A stretch of 64,000 bases of DNA from Phellopilus nigrolimitatus (taxonomy: Eukaryota; Basidiomycota; Agaricomycetes; Hymenochaetales; Hymenochaetaceae): assembly GCA_021029095.1 (NCBI GenBank), contig JAJOHG010000028.1, positions 248,001 to 312,000 on the forward strand. The letters are read 5' to 3'. Of this stretch, positions 11,000 to 21,378 are shown piece after piece (the first letter of the stretch is position 1; each line of letters opens with the position of its first letter). The position numbers and the translations under genes were made by a program. Below the pieces are notes generated by a model. The model was not told the DNA's origin. It saw only the letters and a program-made list of their open reading frames with translations, and did no database searches.

Positions 11000-13009
11000 C
11001 TAATGGCGGGAGCGTTTCGTGCTCCTCAGGTCTTCCAAGTCGTCATCCTCGAAATCGTCATCCTCTAAATCCCCGTCGTCTAAATCCCCGCCGTCTAAAT
11101 TGTCATCCGTTGCGCTATTGCTCGCCGTCCTGGACGCCTTCTTGGCCTCTTCCGCCAAGGCTTTAACGGCTTCTTTATGTTCTTTGCACCTAAGGTGGCG
11201 AGTTCTATAGAAATCGTCGTTCCTCGTAATTGGAACCTTGCAAATCGGGCATTTCGGCTTGTTGAGGATCGTATGGCTGTCCTCGATGTGCCTGCAGATG
11301 TTGCTATATCGCTTCATCGCTCCAAAGCAGTATGGGCAGGGAATGTCCGTTCCTTGATCGAACGACCTTTTGTGCTTATTGAAATGCGCCTTCACGTCGT
11401 CGCGATCGGTGCTGAGCACATGGCCGCAGCGGACAAGCGTTCCGTGACCAGTTCGGACGAGGAAATCGCAATACTCTACCGTCTTATACGGAGCGGAACT
11501 CGACATGGCTGGAGCATTGGCGCGAGTATACTTCGCAGCATCAGCGCAGGTGGGCAGGGAATCCTGAAAAGGGTTCGGATGCTGGGCCATTGACATGACA
11601 GGGGGCGTTGAAGAGGAAGCGCGAACAGGAGCTTTTTTTGCGGTCGTTTTTGCGGTCGTTTTCGCGGTCCCTTTCCCGTTCGCTTTCGCGGTCCTTTTTC
11701 GCTTTTTGTCATGGACCGCCGCGGGAGCCACAATATCACGAGGAAGATTATGATAATAATCTCCAAAGGGCTGCTTTGGAAAACGCATTGCGGCAGAGGT
11801 ACTGAAGGGAGGGACGTGCTGTGCAGCCACATCGGGCTGGAATAGACCACTGACATCAACATCAGAGGTTGGTGGCAAGAATATTTCCGGTAAAAACCGT
11901 GAAGCGTGATCGGGAACCAGAGAGGGATAGACTTGCTCGAAGCTTGCGAAGGATGTTTCACCGCCTTGAACATCATCCGGCGTACGCGACGAGGACCCCG
12001 AGGAAAACGACGTGCTACCCGACGAGTAAGAAGAACTGGATCTGTTGACACATGAGACATACACTTGAAAGCAGGAAGAAGTAAAGACGTACGGCGTTTC
12101 TGCCTCTTCGAAAGTATGAGAGGGAGCAAGCATTGATTTCTGGACTGCCTCGAAGGATGGTGAGGCGAAAGTCGGTTGGAAAGCAAAGCTTTCCGGGAGG
12201 CCTCGTCTTGGAGCGCATGTTCTCGGTGGATCTATTGGCAGGCTCGGGAGAGGCGGGAGAGGAGGGAGAGGGGGGAGAGGGGGGAGAGGAGAGAGTGAAA
12301 GAAAGTCCGTAAACAAAGTTGCGGCTGACGACATGAAAGGGGGGCCTCGTCTAGGTTCACATGCTCTCGGTTCATCAATGGGGAGAGGAGGGAGAGGAGG
12401 GAGAGGAGGGAGAGGAGGAAGCGCGAGAAAGTCAGTAGGCAAATCTGTGGTTGATGACACGAGATCGAGTAAGAGAGCCGTTTCAGCGTCAAGCTCCTCT
12501 GATGGAACATAAAAATTTGACGCGTTTAACGCGCTTAACGCGTCCGACGCGTCGTATTGTGTCGGGGTACTGCTTGATTCACATACTTAGGATTATGAAC
12601 AAAGGAGATGGTCTGGGCCACATACCTGGTAGTCGGTTCGAGCGGTGACAGCGCATACCCAGGAAGCTGCCACGGATCGAAATCTATGGCGGGGATATCG
12701 CCAAGTTCGAAGAGACCGGTATTTGGGATGCCTTGTTCCAAGTTGGTCAACGGCGTCATGGTGTGGCTCGAGCCGTGGCTGAACGCGCCGCTGGTGTCAG
12801 TCCGCAACATCCTAATCGTGATTCATGAAACGTTAACCGAAAGAATGGGTGGCCGTGGTATAATAAACAGAAACTTACTCGGCGGACCACTGTGGCAGAA
12901 CACACTGTGGCAGGACACACTGTGGCAGAACACATTCATCCGTACCGACTGACTCTGCCGGTAGAAAAGCGTTCGAGAATGAGTTTATGTATCCGAGTTC
13001 TTCACCCAT
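11000..13009 (-). CDS. Zinc-finger-like Pro-rich family protein, copy 3
   Basis: Exons 13009-12879, 12811-12626 and 12569-11000 join to 628 residues, with exons 1 and 2 the same lengths as in copy 2. The layout is an acidic N-terminal part, Pro-Leu tracts (about residues 150-215), a Ser-rich region, a basic GKGTAKTTAKTTAKK repeat, three Cys/His modules at about 472-570, and an acidic GDLDD/DDFED tail at about 598-620. It ends in STKRSRH. The finger spacing (C-x2-C with H-x4-H in the second) resembles atypical C2H2 fingers. The last exon is closely similar to copy 1, although copy 1 lies 10 kb away in opposite orientation. Function unknown; a nuclear role is inferred only from composition. Confidence 0.78.
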
Positions 13010-14181
13010 GTCTATTGAAGGATGTTGATGTGCGACGTTGTTGGTGTGAAGCGTTGTAGAGGGGAGAGATGGTGTGAGTGTGGATGAGGCAGAGACGTGA
13101 AAGAAGTGAGTCTCTTAAACCGAGGTCGCGCGTTCTGGTTCAGCCACCCGGCACGCGTTTTGGCGCTTGGACCAACGCTGGGCAGTAAAACCACTTCAGC
13201 CAGTTATCCCGCTTTGTCGACGAATTAGGGAATTTGCTTTGACCTTCCTTCCTCATAACCAATAAAAGTTCCACTCTGCCACGATACAAGAGTTTTGTAA
13301 CAAGCCAGTTACCAGTGCCAGAATAGCAACGCGACATTATTGCCCTTTTTGACACATTATTGGACGTTGAATACTGGAACTGAAAAGTCTAGACTGTATT
13401 AGGCTTCATAACATAATGCTTTCGGGACGAGGGAGAACGCTCAGGCTCGAGTACTCACCTTCAAAAGCTATCATGCAGGAAGATGCATTGTCGAGCGGTA
13501 AGCTGAATCTCCAATGTCCGGTTGACATGTCGTATCAACTCCCAGCTCTTTCATCTCGAACAACAAGCGGGTCTGAATATGTCTCTTCAGCTATCTTAGG
13601 CCCGCTCCAGAGTCGGAAATTTCATTGACACTAGTGAGCAGGATGGCAGGTCCTTTTGCGAGAGATGAGAGCTAACAGAAAGATAGAGGAGAGCGTTAAA
13701 GGCACTGAGACGTCGCGAAACAACTCCAATTATGGGACAAGACTGTCAACTCAAGACAATCGCTCGCTCAGCATTCTTGCTAGATCTGAGACCTTGCGGC
13801 CACCGGACTACACCTTCATTACATGCAATTTCTTGCAAAAGTCACAGTAAACGTTAGTCCGTCTTGTGATTATTGTATTGCATTGATTGAATCGACCTTA
13901 TACTGGGAAATTGAATATTGCAAGGAACGGAATAGACTTCAACGGTTTTCTAGGACACAACTCACCATCATTTCATCTACCATAGCAATAACCGGTCAAA
14001 ATCGCGCAAGTACCAGCTTTCAATTGCTTTCGAAACCAAATCCGTTTGACATATCACACTAGCGCTGACACGATATTATAGACTGTGCTTTTGCGCTGCA
14101 CGACGCGCTCAGTGTAATGTAACCGTTGCACACAGAAAAGGCGAATATGATTCGACAAACTGTCACGAGCTTTCCACAGCC

Positions 14182-14508
14182 ATGCAAACACCGGGAGAGC
14201 CCAAAGCAAGTCCTGCACCGACGATGCTTGAAGCTGAAAGCGACGAGCGCGTGCGTCTGATTCAGAAGAAGTCATTTTCATGCAGCACAGAAACGGTTCG
14301 GCATGGTCTGGCAAGAAAGTTCACGTCGTCCAGGCGAGAGACACATATTCTGACAGCGATAGAGGAAAGCGAGGATATTGTTCGCAAAGCCGTGAAAAAT
14401 CTTCAACTTGATGCACGGCGACAAGCGAAACGCCGTTCTAGCCTTTTCGGGAATTACATATACTACGCGCTGGCCTCGCGGAGGTCGAACTCATTCTCGA
14501 GATTTTAA
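14182..14508 (+). other. Duplicated short open frame, unit B version, doubtful gene
   Basis: A 108-codon partner of the frame at 9822, with the same start and the central SFSCSTETVR and SSRRETHILTA blocks. The frame after LQLDA differs because of a small deletion. No known domain. Confidence 0.2.
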
Positions 14509-14612
14509 ATTGAAGGTTTGTACAATGTTGTGTAGCTTGAATTCTCTACGTTAGTGATGACGCTGGTTTTGATTTTTAATGATGTTTAAGCAGTAGATTC
14601 TAATGCAATCTC

Positions 14613-14654
14613 GCTGCGTACAGTGTGATATTGAGATATCACACTGTACGCAGC
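14613..14654. repeat. Perfect 19-bp inverted repeat at the end of unit B
   Basis: Left arm 14613-14631 (GCTGCGTACAGTGTGATAT) and right arm 14636-14654 are exact reverse complements separated by TGAG. Unit A homology ends inside this structure. It would form a strong cruciform or hairpin. Confidence 0.85.
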
Positions 14655-14877
14655 CGATCTAGTTCAGCAAATAAAACAATTGTATTGCATGTTAGCCCTC
14701 TCGCTTTTTTATCTCAGTAACAGTTATTGTGATACAAACACTGAGACGTAGGCTTCTCTGTCAATCTACACGAAAATGTGTCTCCTATTTCCCGCTCAGG
14801 CCTTCAAGCAATTGCGAGAACGATCGGTACTCTCTAAAAACATCGCGGTGTAAATTAGAGAAGGTATAAGCTGTTGC

Positions 14878-15895
14878 TCACTCTCCGAAAGGAATGGGTA
14901 CACCAAAACCGATTATAGATACAGTGAAGTTCGTCAATCCAGCGAAGTACTCTTGCGACCTGTAGTACCATCCAGCAGCAAACCTGCTCGCCCACATCCA
15001 AGATCGAGGCTGCATGCTATCCAAGACCATGCTGGAAACCTCGAACCAGCGAGGATACACTCCAGAGCAACCCCAGTCGATTATCCACACCTTCCCGTCA
15101 TCACCCAAAATAATATTCCTCGGTGTAAGGTCACCATGCGTCAAAACGAGCGGTGCCGATTCGTCAAAAGGAAGAGCAGGAGGATTATAGGGGTACATGG
15201 AGTGGGCGTGTCGAAGGGCTTTGTTGAACCACATAGCGAGCTCTGATTTCGAATTAAATGGACCCACTTCATATTCTCCCATAAGACGACCAGAGCATGG
15301 AAGTGGTTCTGCAGGGTTATCGGTATGCGGGCCGGGAACTTGGAGCTCTATCTGTGGCGTCTTAACGCGACGTAGTTGGCGAACGTATCCACGAAGCGTC
15401 CAAGCGATGTGAATTTCCGCCAGATGCTAAGGTTATCCCAGCAATCTCTGAGATTGCGACCTTTGATAAACTCCATAATAATGTATCCCATGCGGTCTTT
15501 AGTGAAACATCGAAGAACTCTGGGGACTGGGATGGAGGTTCGGGAGCGAACGAGCTCCATCGTGTGAGCCTCCCATGGACGGATATCATTTCCAAGTTTT
15601 CCAATGACATTTTCAGAGAGAATCGGAAAGGGAGGCTGCAATCCGTCGGGGAGATTGGGAACCGTCTTCATATTTGGTGCGTGACGACAGAGCTCTACGA
15701 TTTCGTCGTCAGACAGTTCGTCGAATTCTGTCGGCTTTCCTGGTATCTGATCATCGATCGTGACGGCTTTAAGACTGCGTAGTGTCTGGAATCGGAAGCT
15801 GCACGTACCTCAGGCTGTTTATCATCGTAAGAGAGATCCGGATTTTGACAAAACCAAAAGAGCTGATAGAACCAGCTTTTTGCTACAGTAGTCAT
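14878..15895 (-). pseudogene. APH-like phosphotransferase gene with two frame breaks
   Basis: Minus-strand frames together spell an Agaricomycete APH (aminoglycoside phosphotransferase/choline kinase-like) protein without usable introns. The parts are MTTVAKSWFYQLFWFCQNPD and the LSDDEIVELCRHAP block, GKLGNDIRPWEAHTMELVR, VPRVLRCF..YIIMEFIKGRNL, the catalytic loop LVLTHGDLTPRNIIL (HGDxxxxN) and the metal site VWIIDWGCSG (DWG). Frame is lost near 15783-15786, between SDSR and TLRSLK. It is lost again near 15409-15416, between SIWRKF and HIAWTLRGYVRQLRR. Both fit the loss of one base. A 23-base GT..AG stretch at the first site is too short for an intron. All key residues remain, so the loss may be recent or a sequence error. 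Confidence 0.7.
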
Positions 15896-16189
15896 CGTGG
15901 CAGGATTTGAAGCTCAAACACCCAACAGTAAGGCAAGACATACTATTATTACGTACGGAGCAACTCGGAAGATTGGAACGCATACCAAATGATAGGCGGC
16001 AGCAGCAATTTCCCTCGTATATACATGTAGTCTATGGCACCGTCCAGACATATCACACAGTCAACACGACAAATAGTAAATGTGAAATAAGTTTCCCTCT
16101 AAGGAGCAATGTCGGCCGCCTGCTATCCGGAAAGTTTCAACTTCAGGCTTGAAGTAGGATTCGTGGCTCGCAGTGTTGCACTGCTTACT

Positions 16190-16560
16190 CGCATGGTGCA
16201 CATGACTTATATCAGGTTCACACAGAACCTGTTTCTAAAGCTGTGGTCTTCAGCTGTGATGATTCGGAGTGCTACTATCATCGGAGTTTCGACTGAGAGA
16301 CGGCAAGCAGTAGATATCACGTATGGCAAAGACACATATACAAAGAATGAATGAGACAGCTCGACTAGAGCATGGTTAATACAGATTTAATACAGATGTA
16401 CACGGATAAGAAATGAGTATTCTGGAAGAGCGGCAAGACATATTAAATATTAGGAAAAGAAAACATTAAAAAATAAGAATAAGTCATGAGCGAGATTGCG
16501 CCGAAACGGTTCGTGGATGCCGCACGAAATTTTGGGCTCCGAAGCGCGAGGACAGCGCTT
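16190..16560 (-). repeat. Inverted-repeat arm paired with 1320-1690
   Basis: Aligned as reverse complement to the flank of zinc-finger copy 1. It lies about 1 kb downstream of copy 4, so copies 1 and 4 share this flank although their proteins have diverged strongly. Confidence 0.7.
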
Positions 16561-17559
16561 CCTCCTGTATCTTCTCGTTCCTCCAGACTGCGAGGACTTG
16601 CGGAAGATCCAGATGAGGGTGCGTCACGGTCGATCGGCGCGTTGAGGCTCGGGGCTAGGGTCTAGGCATTGGGCTCCTGTAAAGCCAAATATGTTAGACT
16701 TTGCATAATAGAAAGCCGAGGAGAAGCACTTGCATAGAAATCGTTGGCATCCATTCCGAGCGTGGAGCTGAACTCAGTCCGTCCATCAGATATAACCCAG
16801 CTGTTCTCTGACGATGAGTGCGGGATGTCCTCTCCATTTCGATACATTACAATCTCGGAGAGTAAGCTTGTGAGTCTCTGCCACTGCGCCCTTCCGTTGG
16901 TAGTAGCTCGATTGGTTTCCCCTAGCGATTCAGAAAATCTACGTTTGTCTGCGTAAACACGGGATACCAAGGCCGTATGATCTCATGAGTTGATTACTCA
17001 CCGGCTTTTCTGCAAACACTGGAGCAAGACTGACGCGTTGAGTGTGGAGAGCGACATGTCTAAGCACAGCACAAAACGGGTATCTGGTGTGAGCCTTGTT
17101 GCACGTCGTACGGAATGGCCGCTGTGAGGAGTAGATGAAGCGAAGCTTGGTATGCAATGGGAAATTTGGGCTACGCCAGGCTCCAGCGGAATGGCGCTGA
17201 TGGACGTTAAGCAGTAAGGATATGTGATATGCTCGGTTTCTGGGGAGAACGAGAGAAGATATGCGAGATTTTGATCCAGTGTGTATCTATCGAACAACAG
17301 GAAGAGAAACAGCCTTGGGACGGATCGCAAATGGAACCAGATGATATGCTTCCAGGGCGCTGAGACAGAAACCCGCAGGTTTGTGAGATTCCGGGAGTGA
17401 GGTGAAGAAATCCCTGTATAATTGACAGGTGCCCAGTCACAGAAAACGGGAAAAGCAGAGGGAAACATCGGAATGAACTGAGGAAATAGAACACACAAAG
17501 ACCTGAAAAACAATATAGAAAGCAAATATTTCAAGCTAGAGAAGAGGGATGCAAATGTC
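16561..17559. other. Intergenic, no gene seen
   Basis: The 3' side of copy 4. It has only short frames on both strands that fit no family I know. Confidence 0.5.
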
Positions 17560-19193
17560 TTAAAGACGTCGGCGCTTCTTTCCATCGCTCGAGCCCTCTC
17601 CTTTGTCGTCACCAACTTTTTGTTCTACCTTAAGAAGGTATTCCATGTGTTTGGAAGAACGGTTGTGTCGGTCGACATGATCTTTAATGTGACGAGAAAG
17701 CTTCGCCCCGCACTCGCAAATGATCCTCCCTATTCTGAGGTGAGTCCGACGAACATGTGCGAAAAAATCGCTCGAGATTTGCCGTGAAACTCCAGTAGTT
17801 GGTTCCCCTTTGTTGAATTGGTCCACGCATCCTGGACAATTGACCCGTGATAACCCAACGCAGTGCTTCCGGAAGTGCGCATTCACTTCCCCAGTGTTAT
17901 CGAAGAGAGGCCTATTACAGCGCTCCTCTCGATTCCCGCGTTTTATGATGAAGGGACATCGAGCAACGGAACCGAAAGCTGGGACAACTCCCGGAACGTA
18001 CGCAACGACAGTATGTCTCACCGGGCCTGTGGTTGAACGTGGGGCTGCTTTCTTTATGACACGTCGACGCGGAGTGGTTGATACGGCATTCAGCGTTTCC
18101 GAACTCGGGCCTGGCGTGCTGACGGAGGCACTGGTGGCCCTCTTTCTTTTCTTCATATTGACGCCATCGGCGGACGCCGATGATATGGGATGCTTAGGTA
18201 CCACAGACTGCTGCGAGGCGGGATCAGGGGTCTCGAAGGGAGCTAGGTTAAACTCCTTGCTGGAGCCAGCGAACTGTAGATTATCGCCAAGAAAATCGTG
18301 GGGAGAAGACGAGATCGACTTTTGATACTTGATACCGCCAGCGACCCTTTTCTTCTTCTTTAGTTTCGCGCCATCGGTGGACGCAGTTGAGGCGGGACGC
18401 TCATGCGTCTGGAAATATAAAGAAGGGAGTTCCGGGGTATGCAAGGGAAACGAGGCAGCTTCCTGCTTAGGTCCTGCGAATTGACGAGTGTCGCCAACGG
18501 AAGACCCACGAGAAGACGAGATCAAGTCCTTCAATCGTTCGTTGAGATTGCTTTCATGATACGAGCAGGGTGCGGTTGGGGCAGGATGCTCCTCTAATTG
18601 AAGGCGCAGCGAGGCGAGCTCTGGGATCTGCTGGGGAATGCGGGCCACTTCCTGTTCTTGTTCGGGATCCGCAATTTCTTTGTCCTCTTCATTTGGATCC
18701 TCAATCCAAACGTTCGAGTCGTCACCCGACATCATTTCCTGGAAACGTTCGGGAGAGCACAAAGGTGCGAGGTCCAGATACGCGGAGGAGAATGGCTTAA
18801 TGGAAGTATAGTCGCGAGGCGCGGGGCTACTGAGTCATGCGTCGGTCGGATGAACAATGAAGATGATGTTTTTGGCGCGTACCTGTTCTTTCCTGCGGCG
18901 TTGTATCCGAGGGGAATCGCATCGTCCCACACATTCCCCTCGAATCCGTCGAGATCAAACCATTTAGATATGTCTGCCTCGCACCCATTGCGATGTGTGG
19001 CTCCCTCGTCGCTGCAGGAACCTGCTTCCTCCCTCGCCGTCCACGATGCCCTTCAAGAGAGCCATGAGCTACGTGAACGAGGACTCATGAGAGAAAGAAC
19101 TTACTCGGTGGTGTCGTGTGGCCCGTCGCCTTTGTGTGGTCCGTCGGTCAAAGCCACCGTAGCCACGTCTGGAGGAGAGGCGATACTGCCCAT
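17560..19193 (-). CDS. Zinc-finger-like family protein, copy 4 (diverged)
   Basis: Exons 19193-19105, 19050-18883 and 18829-17560 join to 508 residues with the same intron phases as copies 2 and 3 (GA/G at the first junction, AG/T at the second). Exon 1 encodes MGSIASPPDVATVALTDG. Exon 2 has FDLDGFEGNVWDDAIPLGYN, the counterpart of the DLGDIPAIDFDPWQ stretch. Exon 3 lacks the long Pro-Leu tracts. It has KKKKRVAGG and KKRKRATS basic segments and ends with the finger region. That region has CPFIIKRGNREERCNRPLF...H..H, CPGCVDQF...HVRRTH and CECGAKLSRHIKDHVDRH, followed by KKRRRL. The acidic tail of the other copies is missing. Its relationship rests on gene structure plus finger order. Role unknown. 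Confidence 0.75.
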
Positions 19194-20990
19194 TTCTTGA
19201 TCCATCTCGGTTTATGCGAGTTCCGTTCCTAATGTTTCGAGTAGAGGAAGATTGGAGGTGTTGAAAGGATGCGGTTGAGGTGCTTTGACTGTTATTTCAC
19301 CACGTGAATAGGACCCACACAAACCAATTAATACTAAACAAATGACCTATGTTGGTTTTTGGAAACATCCAAGAGACGCGGAGCGCAATTCCGTTGTTTT
19401 CCTGCATTGCCGTGGAGATGGCTGTGGGTTCGTACCAATCTTGAGAAAGAAGCGGCACCTTGCATTCTCGCATAATTCTGTCACCTTTATGTCGATGTGC
19501 AACTTGAAAAAAAGCCCCGTTTTAGGGGAAGTATTCCGACCATTTCATATGGGTATACGAAAGCCGAAAAAAGATTTCGACAGCAACTTGAATGGGCAAC
19601 TGATTTCGAGTGCGTCGCATAAAAAAGGCTTTCAGAAGCAAACCCATGTGAAACTAGAGTACAACGGTGAGCTGGATTTCTCTGACACTGGTTTAGATGA
19701 CTCACTATTCTTCTCATCCTAAGGATTAGGCTTTGGATGCGTGCCTTCCCGTGTGCCCATCAAAACTTCGAGCTTAAATCCTGATTCTTATATGCTAGGC
19801 AATGAGTAACATCAATCGTTTCTCGAAAATAGGATGTCCGTATTCGAAGAGCATCAAGAGAGCCTCCAGCCTTCAGTCCAAGCAAGCAAGAGGACTTAGA
19901 TAAAGCCATCGAAGCCAGGTGCCAAGGTGCCTGTTCCTTAAGTACTTCTTCAACTGTTCGCTCAACATCCTAACCAGGCAAGACGAGGCTGGCGAGAAGT
20001 CGAGGCATGCACTTCATACACGTCTTTCTGAGCTTGACTAGGATCTGGAGTCTTATTCGCGTCACAAGTTTTCTTTTGTATGGGACGAGCGTCGTGCTAG
20101 CATTGCGAAATTTTGTCTTCACGAGGTCCGACAGGATTCCTTTGGCCGTCTTGGCCGTTTCCTTTCTTTCTTGGATTGACTCAAGATATTACGTAGATTT
20201 GGCAGCAAAGCAAAGAAACAGAGTGCGAAGCAAAATGTGCTCGGTTTGACGACAATTTAATCAACAATGAGTTCATCAAGATCACTATTTCGCAAGGACG
20301 TGCCTTAACTGTTACCCACCTCTTTTGCTTTGCCGTTCCATCTGTGTCCCTGCCATGACGTCCAGTTCATCCTAGGCCTCTTTTCCTTCGCCGTCCATAA
20401 TCTGCTCTGTCGCACATCGTGCGATACGACGAAGCACGTTCTGGCACACCTCGATCGAATCAGCAATCCTCTTCAATGTCTTGGCCCGCCGTCTGTCACA
20501 GAGTCCCTCCCGATTTGAAGTTCGTATTCGATTCAGCAAAGTACACAAAAAGTCGTGGCGGCAGTTCCAGTCGGTCCAGTTGGTCGAGTTGGCCCCGTAA
20601 CAATTTTCCAGTTCAAGAAAGTTCCATCCAGCGAAGCTCTGATAATCATTGGGAAAGATCGCACGATGGCAAGGTAAAGAACAGCACGCATTGAAAATAG
20701 TTGCTAAGAGCTTGCAAGTCGCTGAACGACGCCAGCCAGCGCGTAGACGAGACGATGCGATGACACGTGGACGCTAAAATGCCACCGCGGTTTAGAGCGC
20801 CTTCGCTTCCATTTCGGGTGCGAATCAAGTTTAGTTGCGCTCCCGGCTGTCTTTTGATTCTACTTTGTCAGGCTTGTCTATCTTGTCTACTGCAGGATGG
20901 CGTGACTGAAATATGTTTAGAGCACCAGCATGAGCGATGTAACATTGTGAGTAAACCATGCAACAGTGGTACAGCAGCGCACCCCACAAT
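19194..20990. other. Gene-poor stretch with one doubtful open frame
   Basis: A 126-codon plus-strand frame at 19342-19722 (MTYVGFWKHPRDAERNSVV) is the longest here, but it matches no family I recognise and has no supporting features. The remainder shows short frames only. Confidence 0.35.
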
Positions 20991-20999
20991 GTCTATATC

Positions 21000-21255
21000 A
21001 GCTGAAGAGTTCCGACCATTCAGACACCTAAAGGACTATGGGAGCTCGACAAGTTGAGCGATGATCAAATCATTGATTCGTGTGTTTACGCTTCAAGTCT
21101 GTATACCGTACGCGGTCTTCCTACTGATCTTCAGTCCATTTTCTCAGTGCTCTCTCGAAGTATCATTGGCAAACTGGGATATGATGTCTGCCTGGGAGGC
21201 GCGTATTATGGAGCTTCTCCTTCCTTCAGAACAAGTGTTAATTGTCTAGGGTCTG
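21000..21255 (+). pseudogene. Relic of an APH-like gene (N-terminal part)
   Basis: The frame ELDKLSDDQIIDSC..., then GLPTDLQSIFSVLSRSIIGK LGYD, matches LSDDEIVELC...LPDGLQPPFPILSENVIGK LGND of the damaged gene at 14878-15895. After LGYDV the match continues in another frame as AWEARIMELLLPSEQVLI, against PWEAHTMELVRSRTSIPV. No catalytic part follows. This is a truncated, frame-broken duplicate. Confidence 0.6.
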
Positions 21256-21378
21256 TGCACAGCTTCCAGATACATCGCTCACGACAAGCCGGCTCGCTCT
21301 AGCGCTATTCAATCGCCAAATCTTCCTCATATTCCCTCTCACCACCGTTCCCTCCCAAAAGATACACTTGGGCAGAAA

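Larger units (their letters stand above)
10268..14635. repeat. Tandem duplication unit B (about 4.37 kb) with zinc-finger copy 3
   Basis: Second unit of the direct duplication, aligned with unit A over the gene and both flanks. The left end carries an extra partial repeat of about 50 bases (two successive ACTCGATG/ACTCGAGG..CGTCTTATTCTGA blocks at 10275-10350). The right end carries an extra GATGACGCTGGTTTTG insertion near 14557 and then the long palindrome. Confidence 0.8.

Noticed and set aside
11476..12186. 236-codon minus frame within copy 3
   Set aside because: Alternate frame of the zinc-finger gene; its similar partner in copy 2 is explained by the duplication.
15786..15810. GTACGT...CAG as an intron in the APH-like gene
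   Set aside because: Only 23 bases, far below the 45-70 base introns of this window; a frame break is more likely.
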